A stretch of DNA of 64,000 nucleotides from Ailurus styani. Lineage: Eukaryota; Chordata; Mammalia; Carnivora; Ailuridae. The notes below the pieces were generated by a model. It worked only from the letters and a program-made list of their open reading frames with translations. It did no database searches and had not been told where the DNA came from. Below, in pieces: positions 1 through 12,392 of the stretch (its first letter is position 1; each line of letters opens with the position of its first letter). Position numbers and translations under genes: made by a program. The DNA lies in contig LNAC01000778.1 in assembly GCA_002007465.1 (NCBI GenBank), positions 307,673-371,672 on the forward strand. The letters run 5' to 3'.

Positions 1-1384
1 AGTGGTCACTGGTGATCTATATTTACATATTAACACTAAAATTAATATATCAATATATTAAAATAACTCCACTTTCCAAAAAAAACCTCCTGTTATCATT
101 CTGTCTTGGCAAACCCTTCTGTATAATTAGTTAATACCATATAACTCAAAATGGCCAAGTTTGTTAGGTGGGGATATATCTTATGGCTAATTTATTCTGG
201 TGAGTACATTAAGAAGGCATGATGCTCAGAATTAGATGGTACATGGAGATTAATAAAGATTTTTGTTAGCATTTACAGGAATTGGTAACATCTGCTTTGA
301 AAAATCTCCGTATCTAAATTATATGGTCTGCATCTCTGGAGATTCCGTTTTTTAACTTCTCAAGTTTACCCAGAGCTGCTGCTTGAGGAAAATGCTGAAT
401 TTGTCAGCAACTATTCCTGAACACCTCCTTCATCTGTTTTAGGAAGGAGTGATTGGATAGGATCTTTATTTTTCAAAACAGGATGCCAACTCTTACATTT
501 TAATTTGATTTCCAAAACACATGGATCTATACTCCATCAGTATGATATACATTATCGATTGTCTTTCCAAATCCTTTTTCCCCCTCTTCTTCCTTTCTGG
601 CAGAGTCCAAGATTTGTTGAGTTTTCATCTTAGTAACCCTGGGCTTAGGGAAGGGGCCGCCCTTACTCCAGGGCTTAGATCATGGTTGGTCTTGGTAGTT
701 TCTCTCTTTCCTGTAATTGTTTAGACATGTGATCTCATCTGAACTAAGGAGATTTGAGGGAAGTGAGCTGGGCAGTTCCAAACTTTTTGGAAAGGCTTTC
801 TTTGCAAATAGATGCAGGTGAAAAGGAGAACTAGAGTTAGTGACTAGATATTATCCCTATTTCTTTCTAAACTTTGAAGTTGAGACCTACTGTTCTCCTA
901 TTTGCAACAAATAAACAGATGGCAGATCTCATTATTATTTCAGTAAATTCTCTCATTTTCTTGATTTCACACACTTCTTTTAAACTTTTCTGGATAGTAA
1001 TACTAATACTTTATATTGTTATGATCTTTATAACCTGTATGTTGACACATATAATCTTAATAGATTATCTCCTTTCTTTTATTTCTCTTCTTCTCTCATT
1101 ATTTCTTTCTTTATCCCACACCCCCCCCACACCCCCGGCTTTTTCCATTTTTCCTCACCTTCTTTTCAATCTTTCCCACCCACTTCTTCCTCCCCCCTTG
1201 CTTTTTCTTAAGTACACTTCTCTTGTGCTTTAAGCATAGTTCTTTACTTCCCAAGTGGAGCTGGACTAATGATGGATTTGAATTGAAGAACTGGAAGAAG
1301 AATGTGGGCACCAGAGTTAGATTGAGACTGGGGTGGGTGTTCCTTATTTGGGAAATATGAAGAAACAGATTTAAATTCATTTAT
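1..1384. other. Unannotated AT-rich intronic sequence
   Basis: I see no gene and no repeat family I can name with confidence here. The stretch around 1070-1205 is strongly pyrimidine-rich (CTTT, CCCCCCAC and CTTCCTCC runs) and gives long meaningless open frames on both strands. Confidence 0.5.
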
Positions 1385-2876
1385 AAAAAACTTTTTTCAG
1401 ATATGACTTATATGCAGTAAAATGCACCCATATGAACTGTACACAATGATGGGATGTGATATGTGTATACATTGGTGTAATCACCACCACAGTCAAGATA
1501 ACAACATTTTCATCACCCTAAAAAGTTGTCTGATGCCTCTTTAAGTCAGGCTTCCCACTTCCAACATGAGCTTTGGGTTATTAGAGATTTAAGTCTGAAT
1601 TCATATACTTGGAATCCTACAGTATATAGTCCTTTGATGAGTAGTATTCCACTGCATGTACGTACAACAGCGTGTTTATCCATTCACCTTTTGATGCATA
1701 TTTGGATTGTTTTCATCTTTTGACCATTGTACATAAAGCTCTTATGAACATTTATTTTCAGTGCTCCTGGGTAAATACTTTGAGTGGAATTCCTGAGTTA
1801 CCTGTGTTATGAATAACTTCTTAAGATTTGGTACACTATTTTCCAAACTGGCTGTACTTTGTAGATTTTCACCAGCAGTCCATGAGAGTCCCATTTGCTT
1901 TACATCTTTCAACGTGTGGCGTTGTGAACCATTTTAATTCTAGGCAGTATAATAGATGTGTGGTGATACCTCTTTGTGATTTCAGTTTGCATTCGCATGA
2001 GTACATGATTTTAAGCCTATTTCATGTTTATTTCCCGTTTTGTTTACCTTATTTTTGAAGTGTCTGTCTAGATCTCTTGCCCTTGGTTTAGAATTGGTGT
2101 CTGTCTTCTTAATGAGTTATAAGAGGCCTTTATATATTCTGGATACAAGTCTTTTGTCAGGTATGTGTATTTTGTGTGTTTTCTTCCAATGTATGGTTTG
2201 CCTTTAATATCCCTATTGGTGGTATTTGAGCAGAAAATTTTAATTTGGATGAAGTCCAGGGTGTCTTGTTTTGTTTTGTAGTCTGTGATTTTGGAGCCCT
2301 ATCTAAAATAATCTTATCTTATGAGTAGAAAGAATTTCGCCTACATTTTCTTCTAGAAGTTTTATGGTAGTTTTAGTTTCTGCATTAAGGTCCTTTATCC
2401 ATGTCAAGATAATTTTGATAAAATGGGAGGGAAAGGTTGAAGCTTATTTTTTCCCCTAAAGATACCCAGCTGATCCAGTACCATTTGTTGAAAAGACCTT
2501 GTTGTCTCCACAAAATTGCCTTGGGATTTTTGTAGAAAATCAGTTGACCTTATATATGTAGGTATATTTTCAATTCTGTTCTGTTCCAGTCATCTCTGTG
2601 TCTATCTTTATGCCACATTATCTTTAAATTTTTATTACTATGGCTGTTTTTGAATTTGTATTTAAAGTATATTTCATGTAAAAGAATATTGTTGTATCTT
2701 GTTTTTTTATTCATTCTCATAATTTCAGTCTCCTTTTGTTTGGAGTGTCCATTTATATTTTTACTAATTGTTGATATAGTTGAATTAAGTTAGCCATTTT
2801 GCTGTTGTATTCTATTTCCGTCATCTTTTTTCTTTTGTTTCTTTCTTTCACGCTTGCTTTTCTTTTTGTCCTTTTT
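1385..2876 (-). mobile_element. Old LINE-1 fragment (3' UTR and ORF2 pieces)
   Basis: Read on the minus strand, this runs from an old L1 3' end near 1385 into ORF2. It shows the usual L1 landmarks in reverse: 'cattgtacataaagctctta' near 1726, 'ttttcaccagcagtcc' near 1865, and 'gatttcagtttgcatt' near 1978. The part after about 2690 resembles a more 5' L1 region, so there is probably an internal deletion. No intact frame remains. The subfamily was not determined. Confidence 0.75.
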
Positions 2877-3307
2877 AAAAAGCCATTCTCAAGTACAATT
2901 TAGTGTTGTTAAGTACATTCACAATGTTGTATCACCTTCAGCACTATTTTCAGAACCTTTTCAGCATCCCAAATAGAAACTCTATAGTTCTCAAGCAATA
3001 GCTCCCCACTTCCCTTTTCCCCGACTCCTTGATAACCTATGTTCTACTTTCTGTCTCTATGAAATTATGTATTCTAGATAGTTCATATAAGTGGAACCAT
3101 ATAATATTTGTCGTTTTGTGTCTGGCTTATTTCATTTAGTGAAATGTTTTCAAGGTTCATCTATGTTCTAGTGTGTATCAGAACTTTATTTCATTTTTAT
3201 GGCTGAATAATGCTGCATTGCACGTATATGCCATATTTTGTTTATTCATCTGTTGACGGATACTTGTGTTGTTTCCACTTTTGGCTGTTGTAAATAATGC
3301 TGTTATG

Positions 3308-3579
3308 GGGGCACTTGTGTAGCATAGTCGGTTAAGCCACCGACTCTTGGTTTCAGCTCAGATCTGATCTCAGGGTCCTGAGATTGAGCCCTGTGTTAAA
3401 CTCCCATGCTCAGTGGGGAGTCTGCTTGAGCACTCTCCCTCTGCCCCCTCCCCATCTGTGCACTCTCTCTCATTATTTATTTATTATAAATAAACCTGTA
3501 GGGATTACAACAGCATCTTTAATTTAGCTTTAAATAAATAATAAATATTTATAAATAAATAAATAAATATTATTTTAAA
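3308..3579 (+). mobile_element. Old CAN SINE with an unusual long tail
   Basis: A diverged tRNA-Lys-type SINE head (3308-3497) contains 'gatctcagggtcctgagatt' and a CT-rich middle. Diverged target-site duplications flank it: aatgctgttatg at 3296-3307 and aatgccactatg at 3580-3591. Between the first AATAAA-rich tail and the right duplication is a non-SINE insert of about 30 bp, then a second A/T-rich tail. Confidence 0.8.
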
Positions 3580-3805
3580 AATGCCACTATGAACATTGGT
3601 ATACCAGCATCTATTTGAGTCCCTGTTTCTAGTTCTTTTGGGTATATACCTAGGTCCACACCTAGGTATTGCTGGGTCATATGCTAATTCTGTGTTTAAC
3701 ATTTTGAGAATCTGCCACACTATATTCCACAGTGGCTACCCATTTTACATTTCCACCAGCAATATACTAGGGTTCCAGTTTCTTCACATCCTCATCAATA
3801 CCTGC

Positions 3806-3872
3806 TATTTCCTTCCCTCCTGCTCCCTCCCTCCCTCTCTCCCTCCCTCCCTTACTTCCTTCCTTACCCCTA
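3806..3872. repeat. CCCT/CTTC pyrimidine low-complexity tract
   Basis: Imperfect CCCT and CTTC repeats lie inside the old minus-strand L1. Confidence 0.8.
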
Positions 3873-4218
3873 GGGGTTGTGAAGTAGTATCTCATGATTT
3901 TGATTTGCATTTCTCTAATGACTAATGATAGTGAACGTGTTTTATGTGCTTATTGGCCATTTATATATCTTATTTGGAGAAATGTCTTTTCAAGTCTTTG
4001 CCCAATTTTTAAGTTGGATGGTTTTTTTGTTGTTCTTAAGTTCTAAATATATTCTGGATACTAGTCTTTTATCAGATACGTGATTAACAAATATTTTGTC
4101 CTATTTTATGGGCCATCTTTCCACTCTATTGTTAGTATCATTTGATGTAGAAGTTTTTGTTTTGATGAAGTCCAACTTACCTTTTTTCTTTTGTTTCCTG
4201 TGCTTTTGGTGTAATACT

Positions 4219-4471
4219 TAGCAAACCATTGCTGCAGTATGATTTCACTTACATGTGGAATCTAAAAAACAAAACCAATGAACAACAACAACAAAAAAGA
4301 GAAACAGACTCATATATAGAGAACAAACTAGTGGTTGCCAGAGGGAGGTAGGTGAAGGGTTTGGTTGAAATATGTGAAGGGGATTAAGAGGTACAAAATT
4401 CCAGTTATAAAATAATCCATAAGAATGAAAAGTACAGCATAGAGAATATAGTCAACAATATTATAGTAACT
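4219..4471 (+). mobile_element. Old LINE-1 3' UTR, left part
   Basis: This is plus-strand L1 3' UTR sequence of the type 'atttcacttacatgtggaat', then 'gagaacaaactagtggttgc', then 'atagagaatatagtcaac'. It is cut at 4471 by the younger L1 insertion and resumes at 6483. The split phrase 'atagtaact' is the target-site duplication. Confidence 0.85.
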
Positions 4472-6482
4472 ATAAAGTTGAGGGTCCATATCTGGACTCT
4501 CCACTCTGTTCCATTGGTCTATGTGTCTGTTTTTGTGCCAGTACCATGCTATGTTGGTGATCACAGCTTTGTAGTAAAGTTTGAAATCAGGCAACGTAAT
4601 GCCCCCACCTTTGTTTTTCTTTTTCAACATTTCCTTAGTGATTCAGGGTCTTTTCTGGTTCCATACAAATTTTAGGATTGTTTGTTCCAGCACTTTGAAA
4701 AATGCTGGTGGAATTTTGGTCGGGATGGCATTGAAAGTATAGATTGCTCTGGGCAGTATAGACATTTTATTTTATTTTATTTTAAAGATTTTATTTATTT
4801 CACAGAGGGAGAGAGATCACAAGGAGGCAGAGGCAGGCAGAGAGAGAGGGGGAAGCAGGCTCCCCGCTGAGCAGGGAGCCCGATGCGGGCCTCGATCCCA
4901 GGACCCTGAGATCATGACCTGAGCCGAAAGCAGAGGCTTTAACCCACTGAGCCACCCAGGCGCCCAGTATAGACATTTTAACAATGTTTATTCTTCCGAT
5001 CTACGAGCATGGCATGCTTTTCCATCTTTTTGTATCTTCTTAAGTTTATTTCATGAGTGTTCTGTAGTTCCTCAAGTACAGATCCTTTACCTCTTTGGTT
5101 AGGTTTATTTCAAGGTGTCTTATGGTTCTTGTTGCTATAATAAATGGTGCTATAGTAAGTCTTCGACAAAACAGGAAAAAATATCCAGTGGAAAAAAGAC
5201 AGTCTTTTCAGTAAATGGTGCTGGGAAAATTGGACAGCTATGTATTGAAGAATGAAACTTGACCATTCTCTCACACAATACAAAAAGATAAACTCGAAAT
5301 GGATGAAAGACCTCAGCGTGAGGCAGGAATCTATCAAAATCCTAGAGGAGAACATATGCAGTAACCTCTTTGACATCAGCCAGAGCAGTTTCTTTCAAGA
5401 CACGTCTCCAAAAGCAAAGGAAACAAAAGCAAAAGTGAACTTTTGGGACTTCACGAAGATAAAAAGCTTCTGCACAGCAAAGGAAACAGTCAACAAAACA
5501 AAGAGGCAACCTATGGAATGGGAGAAGATATTTGTAAATGACACTACAAACAAAGGGGCTGATATCCAAGATCTATAAAGAACTTCACAAGCTCAATGCC
5601 CAAAACATAGATAATCATGTCAAAAAATGGGTGGAAGATATGAACAGACACTTCTCCAAAGAAGACATACAAATGGCCAACAGACACATGAAAAAATGTT
5701 CATCATCACTAGCCATCTGGGAAACTCAAATCAAAATGACATTGAGATACCTCTTACACCAGTTAGAATGGCCAAAATCAATAAGACAGGAAACAAGTGT
5801 TGGAGAGGATGTGGAGAAAGGGGAACCCTCTTTCACTGTGGGTGGGAATGCAAGTTGGTGCAGCCACTTTGGAGATTCCTCAAAAAATTAAAAATGAAAA
5901 ATAGAGCTACCCTATGACCCTGCAATTGCACTACTGGATATTTATCCCAAAGATACAGATGTAGTGAAAAGAAGGGCCATCTGTACCCCAATGTTCATAG
6001 CAGCAATGTCCACAATCGCCAAACTGTGGAAAGAGCCAAGATGCCCTTCAACAGATGAATGGATAAAGAAGATGTGGTCCATATATACAATAGAATATTA
6101 CTCAGCCATCAGAAAGGATGAATACCCAACTTTTATATCAGCGTGGACGGGTCTGGAGGAGATTATGCTGAGTGAAATAAGTCAAGCAGAGAAAGTCAAT
6201 TATCATATGGTTTCACTTACTTGTGGAACGTAAGGAATAAAATGGAGGCCGGTAGGGGAAGGGCGGGAAAAGTGAATTGGGGTAAATTGGAAGGGGAGAC
6301 AAACCATGAGAGACTGTGGGCTCTGAGAGACAAACTGAGGGTTATGGAGGGGAGGAGGGAAGGGGGGGATGGGTGAGCCTGGTGGTGTATTAAGGAGGGC
6401 ACTAAGGTGTATTAAGGTGGGTATTGCATGGAGCACTGGGTGTGGTGCATAAACAGTGAATCTTGGATCACTGAAAAAAAAA
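4472..6482 (+). mobile_element. Younger LINE-1 with 5' inversion (twin priming), carrying a SINE
   Basis: This is a truncated L1 inserted into an older L1 3' UTR, with 9-bp duplications (atagtaact) at 4463-4471 and 6483-6491. The left part (4472 to about 5150) is ORF2 sequence in reverse orientation. The right part (about 5158-6482) is the adjoining downstream ORF2 C-terminus, 3' UTR and A tail in sense orientation. Comparison with the fuller L1 at 15973-22595 shows that the two segments meet at neighbouring L1 positions (equivalent to about 17310-17325), the hallmark of twin priming. Sense-strand remnants include the ORF2 C-terminal motif 'WKEPRCPSTDEW' in the ORF at 5964-6233. All frames are broken. 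Confidence 0.85.
4770..4965 (-). mobile_element. CAN SINE, nested in the twin-primed L1
   Basis: A complete minus-strand SINEC runs from the A/T tail 'aaagattttatttatttcac' to the head 'gccacccaggcgccc'. Perfect 15-bp duplications (agtatagacatttta) lie at 4755-4769 and 4966-4980. It is the third layer of nesting. Confidence 0.95.
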
Positions 6483-6592
6483 ATAGTAACTCCATTTGTT
6501 ATGAGCATCTTGCAATACATGATTGTTGAATCACTACGTGAAACTAATGTAATGTTATATGTCAGCTGTACTTCAGTTAAAAAAAAACCATT
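6483..6592 (+). mobile_element. Old LINE-1 3' UTR, right part and A tail
   Basis: Continuation of the element at 4219-4471. It shows 'gaaactaatgtaatgttata' and 'cagctgtacttcagttaaaa', a classic L1 3' terminus. Confidence 0.85.
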
Positions 6593-6599
6593 GTGCAAT

Positions 6600-8000
6600 C
6601 TAGGACTTCATTTCCCCCTAAAACTTCTAAGAGTTTTATAGCTTTAGCTCTATTCTATTTCTGTAAAAAGGCACTGTTGGGACTTTGATGGAGATGGCGT
6701 TAGATCTTCAGATTACTTTGGGTAGTGTTGTCATCCTAAAATACTCAGTTTTCCAATTTATGTAGACAGTCTTTCCATTTATTTAGGTCTTTAATTTCTT
6801 TTGGAAGTCTTTGGTAGTTTTCTGTGTATAAGGCTTTTAACCTCCTTAGCTAAATTTGTTCCTAAGTATTTTATTCATTTTGATACAATATAAATGGAAT
6901 TATTTTCTGAATTTCTTTTTGAATTGTTCATTGCTAGTAATAGAAATATAACTGCTTTTTGTGTGTTGATTTGGTATCCTGCAACTTTGGTGAATTCATT
7001 TTTTAGCTCTGTGAGTGTGTTGTCTTTAGGATTTTCTGTATATAAGTTCTTGTCATCTGTGAACAGAAGTAGTATTACATCTTCTTTTCCAACTTGGATT
7101 CCTTTTATTTATTTTTTTTCCTTGTCTAATTGGACAAGCGAGAACTTTGTGTACAATTTTGACTAGAAGTAGAGAAAGCATGCATCCTTTTTTCCCGGTC
7201 TTAGGGGAAAACATTCAGTTTTTCATCATTGAGTATATTGTTGGCTGTGGGTTTTTCTTGTGGAGCCTTATAATATGCAGAGGAAGTTCTTTTCTCTTTC
7301 TATTTGATTAAGTGTTTTTGTCACAAAAGGATGTTGAATTTTGTCAAATCCTTTTCCTGCAAACTGAGATGATCATGTAATTTTTTTTCTTCCTTCATTA
7401 TGTTAATATAGTGTATTCACTGATTTTTGTATGTTGAACTACTTTTGCATTACAAAGATAAATTCCACTTGGTCATGGTATGTAATCCTTTTAATGTGCT
7501 GCTGAATTCAGTTTGCTAGTATATTGTTGAGAATTTTTGTATCCATATTTATAACGGATGCTGGCCTATAGTGCTCTTGTACTTTGTCTGGCTTTGGTAT
7601 CAGGGTAATGCTAACATATAGAATGAGTTAGGCAGTGTTCTCTCCTCTTCAGTTTTTTGGAAGAGTTTGAGAAGTTTTGATAATCTTCAATATACCACCG
7701 AAGCCATTTCATCTTGGACTTTTCTTTGTTGTAATTCCCCACTTTCTTTTGTGTTAATCAAATACTTGTCTGTGGACCTTTTAGCTACATGTTTGCATTA
7801 TTTTTGTAGGAATTCCACTAGGGATTACAACATCATCTTTAATTTAGCACAATGTACTTAGTGTTTGTGTTAAATTATTTCAGGTGAAATAATAGCTACT
7901 TTGAAGTCATTGTTTAGTAAATCTCACATATGAGCTCTCTCATGGAGTACGTTTCTATTGACTGTCTTCTTTTCTCCCTCGAGTATGGGTCACACACTCT
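6600..8000 (-). mobile_element. Old LINE-1 ORF2-region fragment
   Basis: Minus-strand L1 ORF2 sequence from the middle of the polymerase region outwards: 'tggtatcctgcaactttg' near 6972, 'catctgtgaacagaag' near 7054, 'ttccacttggtcatggta' near 7463, and 'ggtatcagggtaatgct' near 7595. It is heavily diverged. The boundary near 8000 is uncertain, because the next kilobase may be the 5' part of the same element. Confidence 0.7.
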
Positions 8001-9317
8001 TATTTCTTTGCATGTGAAGTAATTTTTGATTGAAAAGTAGACATTGTAGATAATACATTTTAACCATTCTAGGTTTTGTTATGTTCTCTGATGATTGCTT
8101 TTTTCTTGTTGTTATTTTAGCTGGCAGAAAACTTATCTGGTCACAAGCAACAGATTGTTTCCCCTGTACAGTGTTGCCTTTGTCTCTGCTTAGTTTTTTC
8201 AGCGTACAGCTCTTGCATCTATGTGCTGGTGCCTGATGGATCTCCTCTGTGCCTCTGTAGTTAGCCATCACCCAGAATTTTGGCAGAGTTGACACTAAGA
8301 ATATAGGCCTTACCTCTCTGCATTTTTTTTCTTTCTGAGTTTCCTCCGTAAATTTACAGTCGCTCCCTCAGCGACAAGCTCTGCCCTCTGACACCTCAAC
8401 TTAATAAGGCCCCAGCTTTCTGCTGCTTAAGCTGTGTATTGTTTGGGAAATGCCCTCAGTCTGAAAAGCACAGTAAACTTACCTATCTTACTGGTCTTTT
8501 AAGGACAAACTCCCTTCTGATTTTTGCTTTGCTTTACTCTGCATGCTCTTGGATCTTTGCCTCTGCATCTGTATTTCAGTGGTAAGCCAGGGGTTTGAGT
8601 CTTGCGCCTTCTCTGGCTCTGGTACTTTTAGAATTTCTTCCCTAAATTTGTGGCTAATCTATCTGCTGCTGCAATCTCTAGACTGTAAGCCTGTATTTTT
8701 CTGCTTCAAGAGTTGTGGATATTGGAGTTATGGGTGTTGATGGGAGTAGTTCTAGCGAGTGCCCTGAGACAAAAAAGCACCTAACTTACCCATTACAGTT
8801 TCTGTATTCCAACTGTAAACCTTCTTTAGTCTCTTCCTGCCTTTGGTCACTTTCCAGTGCCCTCAAATTGTGTGTTTTGAAAAATGGTTTATCTAGGTTT
8901 AAAAACTATCTTCAGGAAACTATGCCTAACCAACTCATTTTGCCATTAATAGAAGCTGGACTAAATTCATTTGTATTTGCCTGTTTCTCATATGCACTCA
9001 AAGTCCATAAAATTGAATAAGCATTTTAAATTTGAGTCACTCTGTAAAAAAGAAAAATATGTGTAGGTTGAGAATTCATCCATTGTTTTTAGTTTTTAAT
9101 ATAATTAGAGGTAATGATGAATGCCTTAAATATGTATATGACATCTCAGTATTCCAAAGAATGAATGGATACAAGAACTTTTAAGAGAGTCTAAGTAACA
9201 TACAAACTTAGAACAATAAATTTGTCATGTCATGCTGTCATTACTTCGTCTTTTGGAATGTTATTAAAAGTTATCATTTTGTTTTGAAAAGATAACATGT
9301 ATTTTGGAAATTTTTAA
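8001..9317. other. Possible L1 5' region with an internal duplication, then unannotated
   Basis: No coding gene is supported. Sequence at about 8336-8500 is loosely repeated about 300 bp further on (about 8634-8800). This may be the 5' untranslated part of the adjacent old L1. From about 9020 to 9317 I see nothing recognisable. Confidence 0.35.
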
Positions 9318-9366
9318 AGACTGAAGCCGAAGGCAGATATTTAACGACTGAGCCACCCAGGCACCC
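9318..9366 (-). mobile_element. CAN SINE head fragment
   Basis: Only the head end remains, in reverse: 'gaagccgaaggcagatattt' and 'actgagccacccaggcaccc'. Confidence 0.75.
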
Positions 9367-11340
9367 CTAATTAGTGGTTTTAAAGTAAGCAGGTATAATG
9401 GGATCCTACTTATAAACTATCCACACTTTTCTGGTATCATGGCTAATGATACATTTTTTCCCCCTGTTGCTCTTAAGAAGTAAATAGTGGCCTCAAATCA
9501 TATTATTAAAGATTCTTACACAGGTAATTTGGAAATTAAAGAAAACTTTTTGTTCTAACCAGATATATATTCAATTCTCTGCTGGTAGATATGTTTTAAA
9601 CCTTATTTTGTGCTCCTTTCTAGGACTGTTTTAGAGTTAATACGCAGATTGATAAAATCCATTCTTGGTCTTTGGACACCTGGGGCATGTTTTCCCAGGT
9701 GAGATTACAGATATGGTAGAGTCTGGTTATGAGTCATAGGTATACTTAATTTTTAATAGATATTAGAATAATATTTAGTCAGGATCTTGATGCAGTGAGC
9801 AGAATATTTTCTATGGCGTGTTCTATGAAAGTTAGTAGCTCAAAATAGTGTTTGTTTTACACTATGTTCTGAGGAGCCTGAGGTATTTGGATGAAGGGAA
9901 TGTTGAATTTCTAGCTCTGATCCCCTAATTTTACTTCATTGAGAGTAACTTGCTTTTATCTTGTTTATAAATTTGGGTTTGGTAAAATAATTTATTTGAA
10001 AAACAAAAAGTTATATTGCTAAAAGAAGTTTGAAAATTGGTCATATTATTTCTTGGGCGATTCATTAGATCATTGAGTGATCTGTAAAATCCAAACCTTC
10101 ACATGGAAGAGACTTGAGAAAGAGTTTTATCTTGGCAAAGAGTGGAGAGCATGGATGGTTAAAATATCTTTCTATAGTTTAAAGAGTAAGAGTGTTAGTG
10201 GGATAAAATGTTATTTTATTGGGATGTGCTGTATGATGACCTACATCCTCCAGCTTGATCCAGTTATGCTTTGGGATTGGAAGGCTCTCCAAGATGATCA
10301 TCTCTTTGGAAGATAAAGGAGAGAAGTAATCTCTGTCTGGTTTCTCCAGCTATGGAAATTGTTTGACAGAGGGTAAAGGATAGAGAGAACGTATTTTGTT
10401 GTTTCTTTATAAGGTTTAGGGGTACAAAGGAATAGTCACCTAGTAGAGGCTTTCCACCTAAAGCTGAATAATGAGATTGATATTTTAGAGTGAGCTAACT
10501 GTTCAGCAAAAGTAAAAACTGAAAGTTTTTGGGAAGACTTCTACTGAGGGTAAATAACTTTTGAATAAATCTTGTTGAATGGGTATACAGAGGCTACTTA
10601 TTTTAATATAATAACCAGAACAACACAGTATTCATAAACTTTTCTTTCATTGAGGTAATATTTACTAATACTTTAGAGACTTTAAAACATCATAAAATTA
10701 TACCATAAAATATCATAATTGTTTCTCCTATGTAATTAAGAGACCAGAGAACATAGGCTTTGAAACTGTCTAGACCTTGGTTTAAATCTCATTTCATCTT
10801 TCGTGATAACTGTGTGAAGATCAACAAGTTCTCTCTTAGGCTTCAAAGGACTGTAGGGTAGATTTAATGAGACAGAGTTTAGAGATTGCCTTTCATCTTG
10901 CTTATTAGTATATAGTAGATCCCCCAAATACTGCTTTTTTTCTTATTTTTCTTTCTTAAGAAATAGAAGTAAAGAACAAATTTCTATGATATAGAAGGTC
11001 ATATTGGGTATACATCATCTGTGATTTTGTTCTGTTGTAATGTACAAAAATGCTATCTTTTTTCCCCCGAAAATCACATCATGTAATGTACATTCACTGT
11101 GCATTTTTTCTGATAGTGAGATGTTGACGTATTACTGTAAGGATTTTCAGGCTAGAGATGGCTACTGGAGGAGAATAAAAAGCATTTAAGAAAAGTAAAT
11201 ATCAAGACTCAAATTCCCACTAAAGCTAGAAGTTGTACTTTTTTGAAGGTAGAATAATCATAATGATTCCTTTTTGATAACTACATCACTTAATTGAATT
11301 GAAAGTTTGTTAATTTTTTTAAGATAAAATCTGCCATTTG
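9367..11340. other. Unannotated intronic sequence
   Basis: No gene is supported. A very diverged MIR-like patch may lie at 10738-10920 ('ccttggtttaaatctcattt' near 10775), but I would not insist on it. The rest shows nothing I recognise. Confidence 0.4.
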
Positions 11341-11344
11341 ATTT

Positions 11345-11505
11345 CTGTTGGCAAGTACTGTGTTAAGTATTATATGTACTTTATCTCACTGAAGCTTCAC
11401 AACAGTCCCCTGAGTAGATGTTACCATTTTACAGATGAGGGAACAGTCTCCATGAGATTAAGTAACACTCCCAGGAGCAGGCAGCTAGTAAGAAGAGGAC
11501 CTCTA
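11345..11505 (-). mobile_element. MIR SINE remnant
   Basis: The MIR core in reverse is visible: 'ccattttacagatgaggga', then 'gattaagtaacactccc', then 'caggcagctagtaag'. This is an ancient mammalian tRNA-derived SINE. Confidence 0.7.
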
Positions 11506-11946
11506 CTTGAACTTAGTATTTTCTTCCTTCCTCTGTTTGTGCTCTGGTGGATGAAAACCAAAGTTCTGTGAAACAGGAGTATTGTGTGAATTTGGGACTT
11601 TTATAAATTTTGGGTAGGGGCTATATAACAATATTATTTGTCCGTGGAAGTCGATTTGCATAACTTAAAAAAACTTAAAAAAAAAGTGTGATGGTGCCTT
11701 CTCTCCTTCATGATGCTGCCTGCATTTTTCTTTTGAAAGCTTTCTTTTCCCAGCTTTATCTCTCCCTGCTTACATATTCATAGTCTGTGCATCAGCCAAA
11801 TTGAATTGTTCCCTGGTCTGGAGAGTTTGCTTTCTTGTTGCTCTGTAATTGCTCATGCTTGTGTCTCTGCCCGATGTGCTGTTGTTGCCCAGATGCTGTC
11901 AAAGTTCCTTTCAGCTGTTGTTTCCTTTCTGTAGCTTTTCCAGGTA

Positions 11947-12392
11947 CAGTAGTCCCCCCCCCCACTTTATCAGCAGGGGGTACATTCCAAGACCCCCAGT
12001 GGATGCCTAAAGCCACAGATAGTACTGATTGAACCCTATATGCATTTTGCTTTTCCCTATACACACATGCCTATGACAAAATTTAATTTATAAATTAGGC
12101 ACAGTAAGAGATTGACAGCAAGAATTAGGAAAGGGAACAATTCTAACATTACACTGTAATAAAAATGATGGGAATGTGGTCTTTCTCAGAATACTTGGTT
12201 TGCCTATACCCGGTCCTCTTCTTGTGATGATGAGAGATGATAAAATGCCTACGTGAAGAGGTGAAGTGAGGTGAACGAGGCAGGCGCCATGATGTAGTGT
12301 GAGGCTGCTACCGGCCTTCTGCTTCTGGACTGTGGCTGACCTGGGTGACTGAAACTGCAAAAAGCAAAACTGCAGATAAAGGGGTACTGCTG
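11947..12392. mobile_element. Tigger/pogo-like DNA transposon remnant
   Basis: Terminal inverted repeats ('acagtagtccccccc' at the left; the right end reads 'acagcagtacccc' on the other strand) are flanked by TA dinucleotides at 11945-11946 and 12393-12394, as expected for Tc1/mariner-superfamily elements. The interior contains 'aagacccccagtggatgcct' and 'ataaaatgcctacgtgaaga', familiar from non-autonomous Tigger-type copies. There is no transposase frame. Confidence 0.75.

Larger units (their letters stand above)
2877..4218 (-). mobile_element. Old LINE-1 3' end, minus strand, split by a SINE
   Basis: This is a second old L1 tail in the same orientation. It begins with 3' UTR-like sequence ('aagtacattcacaatgttgt' near 2912). 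After the SINE at 3308-3579 it continues into the ORF2 C-terminal region ('ttgggtatatacctagg', 'tattgctgggtcatatgcta'). It stops abruptly near 4218, where plus-strand L1 3' UTR sequence starts. All frames are broken. Confidence 0.75.

Noticed and set aside
1111..1380. 89-codon minus-strand frame with Gly-rich end
   Set aside because: It is created by pyrimidine low-complexity sequence (CCCCCCCAC, CTTCC). No other coding evidence.
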